Positions 57,385 through 64,000 of a stretch of DNA of 64,000 bases are shown here, in pieces. The notes under the pieces were generated by a model. That model worked only from the letters and a program-made list of their open reading frames with translations, ran no database searches and was not told the origin of the DNA. Numbering within the stretch: the first letter of the stretch is position 1; every line of letters starts with the position of its first letter. A program made the position numbers and the translations under genes. This stretch comes from Planococcus citreus (GTDB lineage: Bacteria > Bacillota > Bacilli > Bacillales_A > Planococcaceae), in contig NZ_RCCP01000001.1 of assembly GCF_003664125.1 (NCBI RefSeq), positions 372,001-436,000 of the forward strand. The letters run 5' to 3'.

Positions 57385-58956
57385 ATGGAACGCTCACTGA
57401 CAACCCGCAAGCGCAATCAATTATTTATCCACCTGTTCGGCTTCGGCAGCCTGTCCCATTTGGTTCTGAATTATTTCGTCGACTTCAACGCTTCCATTAT
57501 AGCGCCGATCTTCGGCATGCTCGCCTACTCGGTGCTATTCACTCTACTATATACGAAATTGCCCCCTTCTCGGTTGCGTTTTGCCATATTGTTTGCGTTA
57601 AATGTCTATATTTTAATTCTTCAATTCGAATCGCTGTCGTTTGTCACAGCCATTTACTTCATCATCCCAATCGTGGCCGCTTCGCTTTATAACGATACCC
57701 GGTCCATTATTTCCTTGTCGGTCTTGACCATCATCGAAGTGGCTCTTTTAACATTTGTCTTCGGCCGCTTTCAAACGAGCGGTTCCTTGGAGTATATCCA
57801 TGTTTCGATGGTGATGTTTTTCAGTCTGGTCATGCTGCTGACAATTTTACATAGCTTTTATTTCAGCAATTATTGGCGGCAACTGGAACTTCGCAATGCG
57901 TCGATGGAAAAAGCGCTCACTTCAAAAGAAGGTTATCTCGACTTGTTCTTCCAAGCGGCCAAAGACGCGATCGCCGTATTTGATTTCGAAGGGCGCATCA
58001 TTGCGATCAATCCTGCGTTTGTTCAATTATACGGCTGGACAGCAGAGGAATGCCTCGGAAAAGTTCTTGCGCTTTATCCTCCGGAACATGCAGAAGCAGC
58101 GGAGTTGCGTGCCGAACAAGTCCGGCAAGGCGAAAGTTTTACGCTCGAAACGGACGATGTCAAAAAAGACGGCACGCGTTTCCCTGCTCAAATCACGCTC
58201 TCCCCGATTTTTGATTCACAGGGGCAAGTCATCGCGACCTCGGTCATTTCCCGCGACATCAGCTATCGGAAGGAAACCGAACGGATGCTGTTGCAAACGG
58301 AAAAACTCAAGATGGCAGGTGAAATTGCCGCCGGAGTAGCACATGAAATCCGCAACCCGATGACGGTCATTTCAGGCTTTGTCCAAATGATGCATAATGA
58401 CCCGAACCACCGCTATCCGAGTTACACGTCATTGATGCAATCGGAACTCGACCGCATCAATCTGATCATCAGCGAATTCCTGATCCTTGCAAAACCGCAA
58501 GCGCCTCAAAAGAAACAACTCGATATCGGGAAAATTCTCGACGAATGCATTTTCCTGTTCGGGCCGGAATTCGTACTCCATGATATTTCGGTTAAAGCGG
58601 AAGTCCCAGGCCCATTTATCGCGGAGGGCGAAGAGCATCACTTAAAGCAAGTGTTCATTAACTTATTGAAGAACGCAATCGAAGCGATGGAAGACGGCGG
58701 CACCTTGAGAATCATCGCCAATCGCGATGTGGACAAGCTGAAGGTCCATTTCAAAGACGATGGCCCCGGCATTCCTCCTCAACTGGCGGAACGTGTATTC
58801 GAACCATTCTACACGACAAAAGCGACAGGAACCGGCCTCGGCTTATTGATTTCCCAGAAAATCACGCAAGAACATGGCGGCAGCTTGGCGATCGACAGCA
58901 CGGAAGATCAAGGTGCATGCGTCATCGTTACTTTGCCGCTATTGCCTGAGCAATGA
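57385..58956 (+). CDS. Orphan sensor histidine kinase with 5-6 TM segments and PAS domain
   Basis: 523 aa. About six N-terminal helices (residues 20-160) form a membrane sensor of the 5TM-like kind. A PAS domain follows at about 180-290 (AKDAIAVFDFEGRIIAINPAFVQLYG). HisKA has VAHEIRNPMTVISGFVQMM, and HATPase has NLLKNAIEAM, DDGPGIPPQ and GTGLGLLIS. The HEIRNPMT H-box and overall plan resemble sporulation-type phosphorelay kinases (KinB/KinE group). No response regulator is adjacent. GAGGTG precedes ATG 57385. Confidence 0.88.
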   Translation: MERSLTTRKRNQLFIHLFGFGSLSHLVLNYFVDFNASIIAPIFGMLAYSVLFTLLYTKLPPSRLRFAILFALNVYILILQFESLSFVTAIYFIIPIVAASLYNDTRSIISLSVLTIIEVALLTFVFGRFQTSGSLEYIHVSMVMFFSLVMLLTILHSFYFSNYWRQLELRNASMEKALTSKEGYLDLFFQAAKDAIAVFDFEGRIIAINPAFVQLYGWTAEECLGKVLALYPPEHAEAAELRAEQVRQGESFTLETDDVKKDGTRFPAQITLSPIFDSQGQVIATSVISRDISYRKETERMLLQTEKLKMAGEIAAGVAHEIRNPMTVISGFVQMMHNDPNHRYPSYTSLMQSELDRINLIISEFLILAKPQAPQKKQLDIGKILDECIFLFGPEFVLHDISVKAEVPGPFIAEGEEHHLKQVFINLLKNAIEAMEDGGTLRIIANRDVDKLKVHFKDDGPGIPPQLAERVFEPFYTTKATGTGLGLLISQKITQEHGGSLAIDSTEDQGACVIVTLPLLPEQ

Positions 58957-58962
58957 AAACCT

Positions 58963-59001
58963 TAAAACCTCCCGCCCTAAGAATCAGGCGAGAGGTTTTT
59001 T
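58963..59001. terminator. Terminator after the histidine kinase
   Basis: Arms AACCTC.CGCC/GGCG.GAGGTT with a 9-nt loop and T6 on plus; the minus strand gives a G-U pair and T4. Confidence 0.75.
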
Positions 59002-59012
59002 CAGGTCTTATA

Positions 59013-59498
59013 TCAATCATTATCGTCCTCATCTTCATCGTCGTCATCATAGCGGCTATCATTGTCATCATCTTGGTCGTCATCTTTGTCGTCATCGGAC
59101 TCTACCGACACCACGGTCCCATCTGCTGCATCCACAATGACATCGTAATCGGTTTTTCCATCTTCAAGCTCCACTTCGTAATACACCCAGCCGTCATCAT
59201 TCTCACGCTCTACCTCTTCCACTTTTCCTGGAGCTGCGCTTTGTGCTGCTTCGATCGCTTGCTGTTTTCCGATGAACGCTTGGCCATTTGTTCCGGATTG
59301 TTCTTTGGCGCTAGCTTCTGCCGTCACAGCGTCATCTGCCGATTGCCCATTAGAGCGGTCTTCTGAATCCTCGAATAGCTTTTCCCCTTGGACGTTTTGC
59401 GCCTCCAACTCCGCTCCGGTGTCATCTGTATCTGCAAGAACAATCCCACCGAATGCCAAAATTCCTGCCGCTGCTGAAACATAGATCAATTTTTTCAT
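59013..59498 (-). CDS. Secreted PepSY-domain protein with Asp-rich tail
   Basis: 161 aa. Signal peptide (MKKLIYVSAAAGILAFGGIVLA), an acidic linker, one PepSY domain at about 78-130 (GKQQAIEAAQSAAPGKVEEVER, WVYYEVELEDGKTDYDVIVDAADGTVV) and a C-terminal tail of about 30 residues, mostly Asp. The tail could bind calcium or other cations. It is 195 bp downstream of another PepSY gene and the two-component genes, like B. subtilis ykoI/ykoJ. A direct-repeat box upstream suggests control by that system. Confidence 0.85.
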   Translation of the reverse strand: MKKLIYVSAAAGILAFGGIVLADTDDTGAELEAQNVQGEKLFEDSEDRSNGQSADDAVTAEASAKEQSGTNGQAFIGKQQAIEAAQSAAPGKVEEVERENDDGWVYYEVELEDGKTDYDVIVDAADGTVVSVESDDDKDDDQDDDNDSRYDDDDEDEDDND

Positions 59499-59529
59499 CT
59501 TAATCTCCTCCTGTTCTGTTGTTACTTTG

Positions 59530-59535
59530 AATATA
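59530..59535 (-). promoter_or_regulatory. -10 box of the PepSY gene promoter
   Basis: TATATT on the minus strand, with no -35 hexamer. A direct repeat lies where the -35 would be, which is usual for activator-dependent promoters. Confidence 0.4.
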
Positions 59536-59545
59536 ACCAGCGAAG

Positions 59546-59562
59546 CTTAAGCTGCGCTTAGA
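59546..59562 (+). promoter_or_regulatory. OmpR/PmrA-type direct repeat (CTTAAG-N5-CTTAGA)
   Basis: Half-sites at 59546-59551 and 59557-59562 repeat every 11 bp, 10 nt from the -10 box of the PepSY gene at 59013. The nearby OmpR-family regulator (61767-62462) is the obvious candidate ligand. Confidence 0.5.
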
Positions 59563-59693
59563 CTAAGATGAGAAATTCATGAGAACAGGCAGATTCAGCG
59601 CAATCTATTCAAAAGAAAACCGTTTTCAATTCGAATCATAGCTGATTTCCCATCAGCCCCGATTCCGTGAAAACGGCATTCGTTCAACTCTTC

Positions 59694-60410
59694 TTAATCA
59701 TCCCATTCCACGGTCATCGTCTCTCCACGAATCGCATGGATTTGAATCGTCGCTTCCCGGTCGGATGCGTCATCATCCATTTCAACCAAATAATAGCCGC
59801 CATCTGTGGTCTGGACAAATTCGACTTCGTCAACTGTTCCATTCAAAGTCTCTTTTGCGATAGCGATTGCCCCATCCTGGCTGATGATGCGTTCCGGTTC
59901 TTGTTGAGCGGGCGCTGAATCCGGTTCAGGCTCAGCCGGAGTTTCCAGCGCTTCTGTTTGGACATCCAGCACTTCCCCGGTTTCTGCGGAAATGGCCAAG
60001 ATTTTCCGTTCCGTCTCGCTATGGATTTCCACTTCGTAACGATTATCCGATTCTATATATTGGATTTCTTTTATTTCACCTGACTCTGCTGCTGTGGCCG
60101 CTTCGCTTGCTTGATCTTCAGAAAGTGCTTTTGCAGGGCCGGTTTTCTCCAGCAATTCAAGTGATTCGACTTGTCCATCGGCGCGGTTGATGGCCGCTAA
60201 ATACGTTCCATCGTCCCGTTTGAATTCGATCTGGTAAAACCCTTCTGTTTCAGTAGCATTTTCAATCGAACCGCCGTAAAGCTGTTCAATCGATTGCGCC
60301 GCTTCATCCATTGTCACGGAATCAGCAGCCGTTCTCGGAAACAGGAAAAAGGCCAGTGCAGCGACGGAAAATACGATGACGATTATACCGATAGCCCACC
60401 ATTTTCGCAT
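59694..60410 (-). CDS. Membrane-anchored protein with repeated PepSY domains
   Basis: 238 aa. One N-terminal helix (about residues 4-23), then two or three PepSY-like repeats (about 30-70, 90-135 and 160-235; for example SRDDGTYLAAINRADG-type hairpins, IKEIQYIESDNRYEVEIHSE, DGAIAIAKETLNGTVDEVEFV) and an acidic linker. PepSY domains usually restrain proteases or sensors at the cell surface. ATG 60410 is preferred because AGGAGG lies 7 nt upstream; it sits at the 3' end of the kinase gene. Comparable to ykoI next to ykoGH. Confidence 0.85.
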   Translation of the reverse strand: MRKWWAIGIIVIVFSVAALAFFLFPRTAADSVTMDEAAQSIEQLYGGSIENATETEGFYQIEFKRDDGTYLAAINRADGQVESLELLEKTGPAKALSEDQASEAATAAESGEIKEIQYIESDNRYEVEIHSETERKILAISAETGEVLDVQTEALETPAEPEPDSAPAQQEPERIISQDGAIAIAKETLNGTVDEVEFVQTTDGGYYLVEMDDDASDREATIQIHAIRGETMTVEWDD

Positions 60411-60412
60411 GA

Positions 60413-61783
60413 TCATCCCTCCTGTCCTGATTGTAACTCTCCAACATTAAAATTCTCTGAGAAAACGATTGTTACCGTTGTCCCCAATTGTTCAATGCTG
60501 TCGATCTCGAGACGAAGATGAAGAGAATCAGCCAATTCTTTGGCGAGCGAAAGGCCAAGCCCAAATCCGCCAGTCTCGCGGCTTCTCGCCTTGTCGACGC
60601 GGTAAAAGCGTTCAAACACATGAGGCAACGATTCTTTCGGGATGCCGACGCCGTAATCACGGATTTTGATGTATACCGCACCGTCTGTCCCCGCCTCCAG
60701 ATCAATGCTGTCTTCACTATATTTGCGGGCATTGTCGAGCAAGATATAGAGCAATTGCTTGAGTTGTTGGACATCAGTTTCGACAATCAGCGGCTGTTCG
60801 GACTGCAGGCGGAACTCCCTGTCATAGGATGCGTTCATTGCTGTCATGACTTGTCTCAGCACCGGTTCCAGATCCGTTTTTTGCCAATCCATTTGGGCTT
60901 GGCTGCGCCTCGCGATATGCAATAATTGTTCAATCAGCTGGCGCATGCGCTCTGTTTCTGCACGTATCGCAGTCAAGGCTTCATCCTGCAGTGCCGGGTC
61001 CTGTGCACCCCTGCGCTGCAATAAATCAGCATAGCTAGAAATGACCGTCAGCGGCGTTTTCAATTCATGGGAGGCATTTGAAACAAACTCTTCCTGCTTG
61101 CGGTAGTTTTCTTCCAATAAACCGATCATTTCATTGAAGGTGACACCCATTTGGCTCAATTCATCCCGCGATTCTCCCGCGACAGGCAGCTTCTCGAAAG
61201 AGCCGTCGCGCTGGATGCGCCGCATCGTCCCGGTAAGCCCTTCGATCGGGCGGGTCAACACGCGCCCTAGTAATGCACTCGAGAGAAAAATCGGGATCAT
61301 CGAGAGCAGCGTGACGGAGATGAGCACTAAACGCAAAGTCGCGAGGTTTGCTGTCACTTCCCTGAGCGACTGGGCAACGATCAATTCCACCACTTCACCG
61401 CCAGGCCAGATCACAGGAGCCGTAACGTAGGCAAATTGTTCTCCTTCAACAGCCATATGTCCGGATGTGTCTGCGACATCATTTGGAAATTCTACACTGA
61501 CGGATGGATCCTGGATAATTGTATTCAGCAAGCCGCTGCTTCGGTTTTTCTCTTTGATCAAGCCGTCCACCGGCACATAGGCACGCAAGATATTATCCGG
61601 TGTTTCTTCGCTACTGTTGGCATTGAATGTCGCGACCATCACTCCCACTTCAGCTTCTAGCCGTTCGACTTCCGTTTCATAAGCCAGGTTGCTGAAGGAA
61701 TAGTAAATGACAACTGCCAGGATCAGCAGCACGAAGAACATCAACAAAGTCGAGGACAAGTGGATTTTATGCTTGAGCTTCAT
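60413..61783 (-). CDS. ykoH: Sensor histidine kinase (YkoH-like)
   Basis: 456 aa. Two transmembrane helices (about 10-32 and 155-177) flank an extracytoplasmic sensor. HAMP (RVLTRPIEGLTGTMRRI), HisKA with NASHELKTPLTVISSYADLL, and HATPase motifs (LLDNARKYS, DYGVGIPKE, GFGLGLSLA) follow. It overlaps the response regulator gene by 17 bp. Size (454 in B. subtilis YkoH) and PepSY neighbours support the assignment; the signal is unknown. Confidence 0.85.
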   Translation of the reverse strand: MKLKHKIHLSSTLLMFFVLLILAVVIYYSFSNLAYETEVERLEAEVGVMVATFNANSSEETPDNILRAYVPVDGLIKEKNRSSGLLNTIIQDPSVSVEFPNDVADTSGHMAVEGEQFAYVTAPVIWPGGEVVELIVAQSLREVTANLATLRLVLISVTLLSMIPIFLSSALLGRVLTRPIEGLTGTMRRIQRDGSFEKLPVAGESRDELSQMGVTFNEMIGLLEENYRKQEEFVSNASHELKTPLTVISSYADLLQRRGAQDPALQDEALTAIRAETERMRQLIEQLLHIARRSQAQMDWQKTDLEPVLRQVMTAMNASYDREFRLQSEQPLIVETDVQQLKQLLYILLDNARKYSEDSIDLEAGTDGAVYIKIRDYGVGIPKESLPHVFERFYRVDKARSRETGGFGLGLSLAKELADSLHLRLEIDSIEQLGTTVTIVFSENFNVGELQSGQEG

Positions 61784-62462
61784 GAGGCTGCTCCTTCAAG
61801 ACATACCCGACGCCCCGCACGGTCTGCAAGTAAGTGGCATCTTCCCCGAAGTCGATCTTTTTGCGCAAATAACGGATATAGACATCGATGACATTCGTGT
61901 CGCCGTAATAATCATAGCCCCATACTGCATTCAACAATTGTTCACGGCCCAGCACTTGCTTCGGATGGCGCATGAGATACAATAGCAGATCGAATTCACG
62001 AGGGGTCAATTCGATCTGCCGCCCCGCTCTTACGACTTCCCGTGTGCTTTCGTTAAGCGTGAGCTCTTCAAAACGGTGCAAATTTTCATCCACTGGATTT
62101 TTCACCCTTAAGTTGGCGCGGATTCTGGCAAGCAGCTCCTCGATTTCAAATGGTTTAGTCACGTAGTCATTGGCACCAAGGTCAAGCCCAGCCACTTTGT
62201 CTTTGACATCATTTTTGGCGGTCAGCAAAATGACCGGCAACTTGGCATCAGATGCACGGATCCGTTTCAGGACATCAAGCCCATGGATTTCCGGCAGCAT
62301 CAAATCGAGCAGCACCAGATCCCATTCCTGTTCCCTGAAATGAATCAGGGCTTCGGAACCGGTCAAAGCGACCGCGGTCTCATAACCTTCGAATTTCAGT
62401 TCCAGCTCCAGGACGCGGGCGATACTTTTTTCATCTTCCACAATCAATATGCGTTCCGTCAT
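61767..62462 (-). CDS. ykoG: OmpR-family response regulator (YkoG-like)
   Basis: 231 aa. Receiver domain with phospho-acceptor Asp in WDLVLLDLMLPEIHG, switch LLTAKND and Lys in YVTKPFE; C-terminal winged helix (LTPREFDLLLYLMRHPKQVLGREQLLNAVWGYDY). First gene of the cluster, with GGGGGTG 5 nt before ATG 62462 and an extended -10 (TG-C-TATGAT) at 62485-62493. Confidence 0.88.
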   Translation of the reverse strand: MTERILIVEDEKSIARVLELELKFEGYETAVALTGSEALIHFREQEWDLVLLDLMLPEIHGLDVLKRIRASDAKLPVILLTAKNDVKDKVAGLDLGANDYVTKPFEIEELLARIRANLRVKNPVDENLHRFEELTLNESTREVVRAGRQIELTPREFDLLLYLMRHPKQVLGREQLLNAVWGYDYYGDTNVIDVYIRYLRKKIDFGEDATYLQTVRGVGYVLKEQPHEAQA

Positions 62463-62484
62463 CTGCGCACCCCCATTTTTCTTA

Positions 62485-62493
62485 ATCATAGCA
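62485..62493 (-). promoter_or_regulatory. Extended -10 promoter of the two-component cluster
   Basis: TG-C-TATGAT on minus, about 20 bp before ATG 62462 and just after the aldehyde dehydrogenase terminator. Confidence 0.45.
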
Positions 62494-62501
62494 GGTTCAA
62501 A

Positions 62502-62527
62502 AAGAAAAAAGCGACCTAAAGGCCGCT
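62502..62527 (-). terminator. Terminator of the aldehyde dehydrogenase gene
   Basis: Arms AAAGCG.CCT/AGG.CGCTTT (G-U on minus) with T6. Confidence 0.75.
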
Positions 62528-62529
62528 TT

Positions 62530-63918
62530 CTACTTCAATACTGTCCGGATCCATTTCGCCCGGTTTTTATAAGGGGGATACGTCAAATTGGTCGACAATT
62601 TTGTGGACTTCTTGACGATCGATTTGGCGTGTGTAAAGGTTTCAAAACTTGCTTTGCCGTGATAGGAGTTCATGCCGGATGGCCCGACACCACCGAACGG
62701 CAAGTAATGGCTGCCGACGTGCGAGACGGTATCGTTGATGCACCCTCCGCCGAATGGCAATTGGTCCAGGAAGAACCGGATAGCCCGGTCATTCTCGGAA
62801 AACAGATAGGCAGCAAGCGGCTTCGGTAAACGCCGGATGTCCCGCAGCAATTGCGGCAAATCGTTATAGGTGATGACTGGCAAGACCGGCCCGAACAATT
62901 CATCTTCCATCGATGGGCTGTCCCATTGTATGCCATCGAGCAAGGTCGGTTCGATGTACCGATCGGCACGGTCAGTGTCACCGCCGTAAACGATATGGTC
63001 ACGTTCTTTTTCGATGATGTCAGTCAGCCTATCATGATGTTTTTCGTTGACAATGCGTCCGTAGTCGGGGCTGTCCTGTGCATTGTCTCCATAAAACTTG
63101 CGGATCGTCTGGATAAAGATCTTCATAAAGTCTTCTTTCACCGACTCATGGACACAAAGATAATCCGGCGCCACGCAAGTTTGTCCGGTATTCATGAATT
63201 TGCCCCAGGCGATACGTTTTGCCGCAAGCTCCAGGTTCGCCGTCTGGTCGACGATTGCTGGGCTTTTGCCGCCGAGCTCCAAAGTAATCGGGGTAAGCCG
63301 TTCGGATGCCGCTTTCATGACCACTTTCCCGACCGGCACGCTGCCGGTGAAGAAAATATAATCAAAGGAAGCATGGATCAGAGCCGTCACTTCCTCGCGC
63401 TCCCCTTCGACCACTCTCACGTAATGCGGCTGGAAGCTCTCCTCCAACACTGTGCGGATGACGCGTGCGACGTTCGGTGTCGCTTCAGATGGTTTGACGA
63501 TGGCGCAATTGCCTGATGCCAAGGCACCGATGAGCGGTTCCATGACTAATTGGAACGGGTAATTGAACGGACCGATAACCAGCACCGAGCCATAGGGTTC
63601 ACGGATGATAAAACTTTTTGCCGGTTGCAAATGGATCGGCGTTTTAACTTGCTCAGGCTTCATCCAATCTTCAAGATGCTTTGTCATATGGCCGATGCTA
63701 TCGAGTACAAAGCCCACTTCCGTGGCATATCCTTCAAACTCGCTTTTTCCAAGGTCCAATTGCAACGCTTCGATAATATCGCCTTCATGAGCTTGAATCG
63801 CAGACTTTAGGCGCTGCAGCTGCGCAATGCGGAAATCCGCCGACTTGGTCACGCCTGTAAAATAATAGCCGCGTTGATCGGCTATCATATCTTCTACATC
63901 ATTGGCTGTAAAATTCAC
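62530..63918 (-). CDS. Aldehyde dehydrogenase (class 3-like, YwdH type)
   Basis: 462 aa NAD(P)-dependent enzyme. The general-base Glu is in TLELGGKSPAI and the catalytic Cys in NTGQTCVAPDYLC. Cofactor loop FTGSVPVGKVV and C-terminal LPFGGVGPSGMNSYHG are typical of class 3 fatty/aromatic aldehyde dehydrogenases. GTG 63918 has AGGAGG 9 nt upstream; the longer frame lacks a site. It follows another gene (partial at the edge) by about 20 bp. Confidence 0.9.
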   Translation of the reverse strand: MNFTANDVEDMIADQRGYYFTGVTKSADFRIAQLQRLKSAIQAHEGDIIEALQLDLGKSEFEGYATEVGFVLDSIGHMTKHLEDWMKPEQVKTPIHLQPAKSFIIREPYGSVLVIGPFNYPFQLVMEPLIGALASGNCAIVKPSEATPNVARVIRTVLEESFQPHYVRVVEGEREEVTALIHASFDYIFFTGSVPVGKVVMKAASERLTPITLELGGKSPAIVDQTANLELAAKRIAWGKFMNTGQTCVAPDYLCVHESVKEDFMKIFIQTIRKFYGDNAQDSPDYGRIVNEKHHDRLTDIIEKERDHIVYGGDTDRADRYIEPTLLDGIQWDSPSMEDELFGPVLPVITYNDLPQLLRDIRRLPKPLAAYLFSENDRAIRFFLDQLPFGGGCINDTVSHVGSHYLPFGGVGPSGMNSYHGKASFETFTHAKSIVKKSTKLSTNLTYPPYKNRAKWIRTVLK

Positions 63919-63938
63919 TATTAAAAACCTCCTGTGGG

Positions 63939-64000
63939 TCATTGCAATAATTGGTCAATATAACGCTGGACAACCAGTCCTTCGTCAAAGCCGACGAGGA
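63939..64000 (-). CDS. C-terminal end of an unidentified protein (cut by window edge)
   Basis: Only the last 19 residues are visible: LVGFDEGLVVQRYIDQLLQ then TGA. A GFD ending of this kind occurs in glutaredoxin/thioredoxin-like proteins, but the fragment is too short to assign. It is just upstream of the aldehyde dehydrogenase gene on the same strand, and probably in the same transcript. Confidence 0.5.
   Translation of the reverse strand, partial: LVGFDEGLVVQRYIDQLLQ

Overview
The window looks like chromosomal core DNA from a low-to-mid G+C Bacillales bacterium, most likely a member of the Planococcaceae (Planococcus/Planomicrobium-like). This is inferred from protein style, strong AGGAGG-type ribosome binding sites with frequent GTG/TTG starts, sigma-A promoters and gene order. 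The order follows large parts of the Bacillus subtilis region that runs from ykoGHIJ, ykoY-sigI-rsgI, ktrD and ykuFLMQR through rnjA-rpoY, ykrA, def, ykyA, pdhABCD, speA, yktABC and ylaF-typA-ylaHI to ylaN-ftsW-pycA-ctaAB. I saw no rRNA, tRNA, CRISPR array, insertion sequence, prophage or obvious pseudogene.

Layout. Positions 1-2.5 kb hold the heme A/cytochrome oxidase assembly genes (ctaC fragment, ctaB, divergent ctaA). From 2.5 to 7.5 kb come pyruvate carboxylase, the division SEDS protein FtsW and YlaN. From 7.7 to 14.7 kb lie small conserved proteins, the ribosome GTPase TypA/BipA, the YktABC set and a nitronate-monooxygenase-like flavoenzyme. From 14.9 to 22.5 kb are SpeA (arginine decarboxylase), a lipoprotein polysaccharide deacetylase and the pdhABCD operon, which starts from a clear sigma-A promoter. 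From 22.7 to 27.8 kb are YkyA, peptide deformylase, a HAD phosphatase, RNA polymerase epsilon with RNase J1, and KtrC. From 28.5 to 32.8 kb is a polyamine operon (cupin-type regulator plus potABCD). From 32.9 to 41.7 kb are two MFS exporters, the acetyl-DAP-pathway pair dapH-dapL, CcpC, the c-di-AMP-binding protein DarB, FadH, YkyB and a hydroxyacid dehydrogenase. From 41.9 to 49.7 kb are envelope and ion functions: a CPBP protease, a lipoprotein behind an ECF-type promoter, a MarR regulator, KtrD, SigI-RsgI, and a TerC-family manganese exporter behind a yybP-ykoY riboswitch. From 49.8 to 64 kb are an RND pump (SwrC-like), RF3, MurE, an M42 peptidase, an orphan PAS histidine kinase, a YkoGHIJ-like two-component/PepSY cluster and an aldehyde dehydrogenase.

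How the parts connect. Arginine decarboxylase (SpeA) and the PotABCD importer both feed the polyamine pool. Pyruvate carboxylase and pyruvate dehydrogenase are the two competing exits from pyruvate, and CcpC is the known TCA-cycle repressor. PycA, DarB, KtrC and KtrD are all proteins tied to c-di-AMP signalling in relatives. SigI/RsgI, the ECF-type promoter, YkoGH-like sensing and SwrC point to envelope stress.

The most useful non-gene signals are the manganese riboswitch (48384-48517), paired 11-bp direct repeats at the pot promoter (28341-28373), the ECF-like promoter at 42524, an OmpR/PmrA-type direct repeat upstream of a PepSY gene (59546-59562), a near-palindrome in front of dapH (36067-36092) and a 16-bp-arm hairpin between pdhB and pdhC (20238-20276). 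I found no wholly new multi-gene system. The novelty here lies mainly in regulatory elements and a few small unassigned genes.
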